A stretch of 64,000 bases of DNA, taken from assembly GCA_036265815.1 (NCBI GenBank), contig DATAOI010000092.1, positions 30,913 through 94,912 of the forward strand. Reading direction: 5' to 3'. A program made the translations under genes and the position numbers. The notes beneath the pieces are model-generated. The model did not search any database. It was not told the origin of the DNA and saw only the letters and a program-made list of their open reading frames with translations. Shown in pieces: positions 60,456 to 64,000 of this stretch. The stretch comes from Gemmatimonadales bacterium (lineage in GTDB: Bacteria; Gemmatimonadota; Gemmatimonadetes; Gemmatimonadales; GWC2-71-9). Every line of letters begins with the position of its first letter. The first letter of the stretch is position 1.

Positions 60456-60568
60456 GGTGAGGCAAGGTGGGGCAGGGTGGGGCAGAGTGAGGCAAGGGAA
60501 AACGGGCATTCCCCCACTTTGCCTCACCCTGCCTCACCTTGCCCCACCTTGCCCCACCTTGCCTCACC
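60456..60568. repeat. Decamer inverted-repeat element B (GGTGRGGCAR units)
   Basis: The left arm 60456-60495 has units GGTGAGGCAA, GGTGGGGCAG, GGTGGGGCAG, AGTGAGGCAA. A 13-base spacer follows. The right arm 60509-60568, read on the other strand, has GGTGAGGCAA, GGTGGGGCAA, GGTGGGGCAA, GGTGAGGCAG, GGTGAGGCAA and a degenerate sixth. The arms could form a hairpin of about 40 pairs. It begins at the nnr stop codon and ends 17 bases before the next ATG, and so fills the whole gap. Clearly the same element type as that at 43216. Confidence 0.88.
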
Positions 60569-60573
60569 TTCAT

Positions 60574-60579
60574 TACCTT
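60574..60579 (+). promoter_or_regulatory. Candidate -10 box after element B
   Basis: TACCTT, 6 bases before ATG 60586 and with no Shine-Dalgarno between. The same TACCTTC sequence stands in front of purN, after element A. It may start a leaderless mRNA. Confidence 0.4.
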
Positions 60580-60585
60580 CGTCTG

Positions 60586-62163
60586 ATGCGTCATCTCATC
60601 AGCGCTCTCGCCAGCGCTCTCGCCCTGTTCGGGCTCGCGCATTCCGTCGCGGGCCAGACACCCAGCCGTGACTGGCCTCCAGCCGATCGGACGGTCATCG
60701 GGGACTTCACCCGCATCACCACTGTCGCCTCCGCGCTCGATCGCGTCTACGTCACCTCGCCCACCTCGCTGCTCATCTGGCATCCCCAGCTCCAACAATG
60801 GGAGGGCCCCTTCGATCCGCCCGACCTCGGGCTGCTCAACCGCGTATTCGCCTCCCTGGTCGATCCGCTGGACAACTCGCTCTGGCTGGCCCGCCCGGAT
60901 GGATGGGTGCACTTCCAACCCGAGCTCCAGGTGTGGGACCGCGGGCTGGCCTCGGGCATCGTGGCCATCGCCTTCGACTCTGCCGACCCGGTGGCCGGTC
61001 TTTACCTGCGCACCCGGAGCGAGTGGCTGCTGGTGCCGCACGGCGGGATCGCCGCATCTCCCAGCCGAGCTCCGGCGCGGCCCGCAACGCCCGCCCGGGT
61101 CGACGACGTGCTGCGGAGCAACCCGACGCTCCAGGCGAATGCCGCCCAGATTCTGGTGGATCCCCGTCTCGGCGTGGTCCGGTTCACCGCGGCCGCGCGC
61201 GGCTTCGAGAACCAGGGCTGGTACCTGGGCACCTCGGGCGTGGGACTGCTGTACCTGCAGGATGGCGCCGCGCTGCCCGACCGGCTGCCGTTCGGGCTGC
61301 CCTCGTCCGCGGTGGGGGCAGTCTTCGGCGCGGCGGACGGCGTCTGGGCCGCGACCGACCGGACCCCGCAGGCCGACGCCGCGCTGACTTTCGTCGATCC
61401 GGAGCTGAAGCGGTTCCGCAGCCTGCACGGTCCCCCGGCGTCCGGCGTTCCGTTCACCCAGACACGCCATCTCGTCGGCCAGGAGAAGTCACTCTGGGTG
61501 GCCACCGATTTCGGACTGGCGCGCGTGGGGATGACGGACGGGCGGATCGACCTGGTGGACGCGAGCCGGGGCCTGCCGGACAGCCGGGTGTATGCCGTCG
61601 TCTCCCGGCAGGGGCGCATCACCGTTGGCACGGCCCGCGGCGTGGCTCGGGTGAACGATTCTCTCCGTGTCGATCGGGTGGCGCCGCTGTTCAGTGATGC
61701 CGCGCGCGCCGTTTTCCCCGCGGGAGACTCGGTGTGGGTCGGGACGGCGCGTGGCGTCCTGCTCGCGCTTCCCGGCGCGCGCGACCTGGTGCGCCCGGCG
61801 CCGCTGGCCACCGCCAGCCTGCAGCCGCCGATCATCGCGCTCGCGTCGCTGGGCGATACCGTCGTGGCGCTCACCCGGGATCAGCTCCTCTGGCTCGATC
61901 CCCGCACCGGTGCCTGGACCCTCGGGCCCAACCTCTCCGGGCTGCTGGGAGGGCTCCGGAGCTTCGCCGCCGATGGCGAGGGTTTCTGGGTCGCCGGCGA
62001 GCGCGGCGTTGGCTTCGCCCGGCTGGCGACCCCGCCACTCCTGTCGCTCCGCGAGGGCGATCTCCCCGCCGTCAGCAACGATCTCGCCGTCGACCGGGAG
62101 TACCTCTGGGTCGCCACCGATGGCGGCCTGGTGCGCTTCCGGCTCTCCGCCATCCGTCCATGA
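60586..62163 (+). CDS. Secreted beta-propeller protein
   Basis: A 525-residue protein. It has a Sec signal (about residues 1-23, ending SVAGQ). Repeated blade-like units (SLWLARPDGWVHF, SLWVATDFGLARVG, RITVGTARGVARVN, SVWVGTARGVLLAL, YLWVATDGGLVRF) match two-component-regulator-type propeller repeats, about seven blades. There is no membrane span or kinase at the C-terminus, so it is a free periplasmic or surface propeller. Its stop overlaps thiL (ATGA), so the two are co-translated although functionally unlike. Ligand unknown. Confidence 0.82.
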   Translation: MRHLISALASALALFGLAHSVAGQTPSRDWPPADRTVIGDFTRITTVASALDRVYVTSPTSLLIWHPQLQQWEGPFDPPDLGLLNRVFASLVDPLDNSLWLARPDGWVHFQPELQVWDRGLASGIVAIAFDSADPVAGLYLRTRSEWLLVPHGGIAASPSRAPARPATPARVDDVLRSNPTLQANAAQILVDPRLGVVRFTAAARGFENQGWYLGTSGVGLLYLQDGAALPDRLPFGLPSSAVGAVFGAADGVWAATDRTPQADAALTFVDPELKRFRSLHGPPASGVPFTQTRHLVGQEKSLWVATDFGLARVGMTDGRIDLVDASRGLPDSRVYAVVSRQGRITVGTARGVARVNDSLRVDRVAPLFSDAARAVFPAGDSVWVGTARGVLLALPGARDLVRPAPLATASLQPPIIALASLGDTVVALTRDQLLWLDPRTGAWTLGPNLSGLLGGLRSFAADGEGFWVAGERGVGFARLATPPLLSLREGDLPAVSNDLAVDREYLWVATDGGLVRFRLSAIRP

Positions 62164-63125
62164 CTCACACGGCCCTGGGCGCGGGTCGCGAGTTCGATCG
62201 CGTCCGCGCCATCGCGCGTGCCCTGGGTCAGTGGGCCGTCGCTCTGGGCGATGACTGCGCGCTGCTGGAGCCGGCCGAGGGCCGGCTCGCCGTGAGCACC
62301 GACGTGAGCGTCGAGGCGGTGCACTTTCGGCTCGAGTGGATGGGGCACGAGGAGATCGGCTGGCGGGCTGCCGCGGCGGCGTTGTCGGACCTGGCGGCGG
62401 AGGGCGCCACACCGGCGGGCCTCCTCGCAGCCGTGGTCGTTCCGGAGTCCGCCACCGACGAGCAGGTGACCGCGCTCATGTCGGGCGTCGGCGCGGCCGG
62501 CGAATCGGTTGGGGCTCCGGTGATCGGCGGTGATCTCTCATCCGGCCCCGGCTGGAGCGTCGCCGTCACGGTGCTCGGCTGGACCGCGCGGCCGGTGGGA
62601 CGGCATGGTGCCCGCCCGGGTGACCTCCTCTGGGTCACCGGCGCGCTGGGCGGCGCGCGTGCTGCGCTCGCGGCGTGGCGTCGGGGCGATGAGCCGTCTG
62701 TCGAGGCGCGCGCCGCCTTCGCCCGGCCGGAGCCCCGCATCGAAGCGGGTCGCTGGCTGGCCGCGCACGGCGCCCACGCGATGATCGACCTGAGCGACGG
62801 GCTCGGCGGCGACGCAGAGCATCTGGCGGCCGGCTCGGCCGTCTCGCTGGAGCTCGCGCTCGAGGCCGTGCCGGTCGCGCCTGCCGCGGTAGCCGAAGCA
62901 CGCCGGGCCCACGCGGCGGTGGAGACCTTCGCGGCGGAGGGAGGGGAAGACTACGAGCTGCTGGCCGCGCTGCCGCCGGCGTTCGGCGAGGCGGAGCGGG
63001 TCGCGTTCGAGCGCGACTGCCGTCTCTCGCTCAGCCGGATCGGCGCGGTCGGCGCCGGTCATGGCGTGCAGGCGCAGCTCCGTGGCGTGCCGGTCTCGCT
63101 GGGCGGATATCGTCACTTCGGCTAG
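62160..63125 (+). CDS. thiL: Thiamine-monophosphate kinase
   Basis: A 321-residue kinase forming thiamine diphosphate. ALGDDCALLEP and VSTDVSVEAVHFRLEW hold the Mg-ATP aspartates; GWRAAAAALSDLAAEGATP, GGDLSSGP, VTGALGGARAAL, MIDLSDGLGGD and EGGEDYELL are family signatures. ATG overlaps the propeller stop. No TPP riboswitch was seen in the region. A stem-loop and the eno promoter follow. Confidence 0.95.
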   Translation: MTHTALGAGREFDRVRAIARALGQWAVALGDDCALLEPAEGRLAVSTDVSVEAVHFRLEWMGHEEIGWRAAAAALSDLAAEGATPAGLLAAVVVPESATDEQVTALMSGVGAAGESVGAPVIGGDLSSGPGWSVAVTVLGWTARPVGRHGARPGDLLWVTGALGGARAALAAWRRGDEPSVEARAAFARPEPRIEAGRWLAAHGAHAMIDLSDGLGGDAEHLAAGSAVSLELALEAVPVAPAAVAEARRAHAAVETFAAEGGEDYELLAALPPAFGEAERVAFERDCRLSLSRIGAVGAGHGVQAQLRGVPVSLGGYRHFG

Positions 63126-63135
63126 CGCTCCGACG

Positions 63136-63157
63136 CTCGCGCGCGCCTTCGCGCGAG
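63136..63157 (+). terminator. GC-rich stem-loop between thiL and eno
   Basis: Arms CTCGCGCG and CGCGCGAG around a 6-base loop, just after the thiL stop. A second GCGCGAGG follows nearby. No T tract, so it is a possible rather than certain terminator. Confidence 0.4.
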
Positions 63158-63173
63158 GCTTGCGCGAGGCTTG

Positions 63174-64000
<827 letters not shown>

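Noticed and set aside
57036..60527. A 1,163-codon open frame on the minus strand opposite glyA and nnr
   Set aside because: The plus strand carries unmistakable enzymes. The antisense frame is rich in Arg, Gly and Glu with no family signature and runs across several real gene borders.
62000..62160. TPP riboswitch ahead of thiL
   Set aside because: thiL starts within the stop codon of the propeller gene. No conserved thi-box sequence was seen.

Overview
The window is GC-rich bacterial chromosome with tightly packed genes, many joined by 1-4 base stop/start overlaps (ATGA, GTGA, TGATG). The best guess is a member of the Gemmatimonadota. This rests on the lipoprotein ending its signal with ACGGDSTGP, the Nik1-like poly-HAMP sensor kinase, frequent GTG starts and the mix of gene families. 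It is inference, because no rRNA or ribosomal protein is present. No transposase, prophage, CRISPR array or replication origin was seen.

Layout. 1-5.6 kb: gltX (left end cut), tRNA-Ser(GCT), then small membrane, lipoprotein, NTF2-like and zinc-ribbon proteins, two strong hairpins and a decayed DUF983 gene. 5.6-15.8 kb: a signalling block with a hybrid kinase (minus strand) diverging across a CRP-like palindrome from a 1,952-residue poly-HAMP hybrid kinase, a second REC-kinase and a lone receiver. A fragment resembling a CheX-type phosphatase follows. 16.1-23.9 kb: a coupled surface-glycan cluster (glycosyltransferase, deacetylase, wecB, epimerase, methyltransferase, asnB-type amidotransferase, Coq4-like protein). 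23.8-27.3 kb: a CHAD-CYTH/sixA pair between two related small genes, a YceI protein and tRNA-Ser(TGA). 27.3-28.3 kb: a MerR regulator and a divergent Cys-rich membrane protein sharing a textbook MerR operator. 28.6-38.6 kb: a complete chemosensory cluster, cheY-cheA-cheW-mcp-HEAT-cheR-cheB-hybrid kinase.

38.6-49.6 kb (minus strand): BON protein, valS, lipoprotein, selA, gmhB, purN, purH, a DUF2723 membrane enzyme and a small membrane protein, probably one long transcription unit interrupted by a decamer inverted-repeat element. 49.7-63.1 kb (plus strand): a small membrane protein with thrS; a coupled thiolase-bioY-CPBP-3-hydroxyacyl-CoA dehydrogenase-amino acid dehydrogenase run; rpiB-glyA; two small conserved proteins; the NAD(P)HX repair enzyme; a second decamer element; a beta-propeller protein and thiL. 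eno starts at 63,233 and runs off the right edge.

Two things stand out. The two intergenic decamer arrays (consensus GGTGRGGCAR, inverted arms, G4-prone) sit in equivalent positions 17-18 bases before an ATG. The chemosensory operon carries a 661-residue HEAT-repeat protein and has no DNA-binding output nearby. Several genes also show a -10-like box 6-8 bases before the ATG with no Shine-Dalgarno, which suggests leaderless transcripts.
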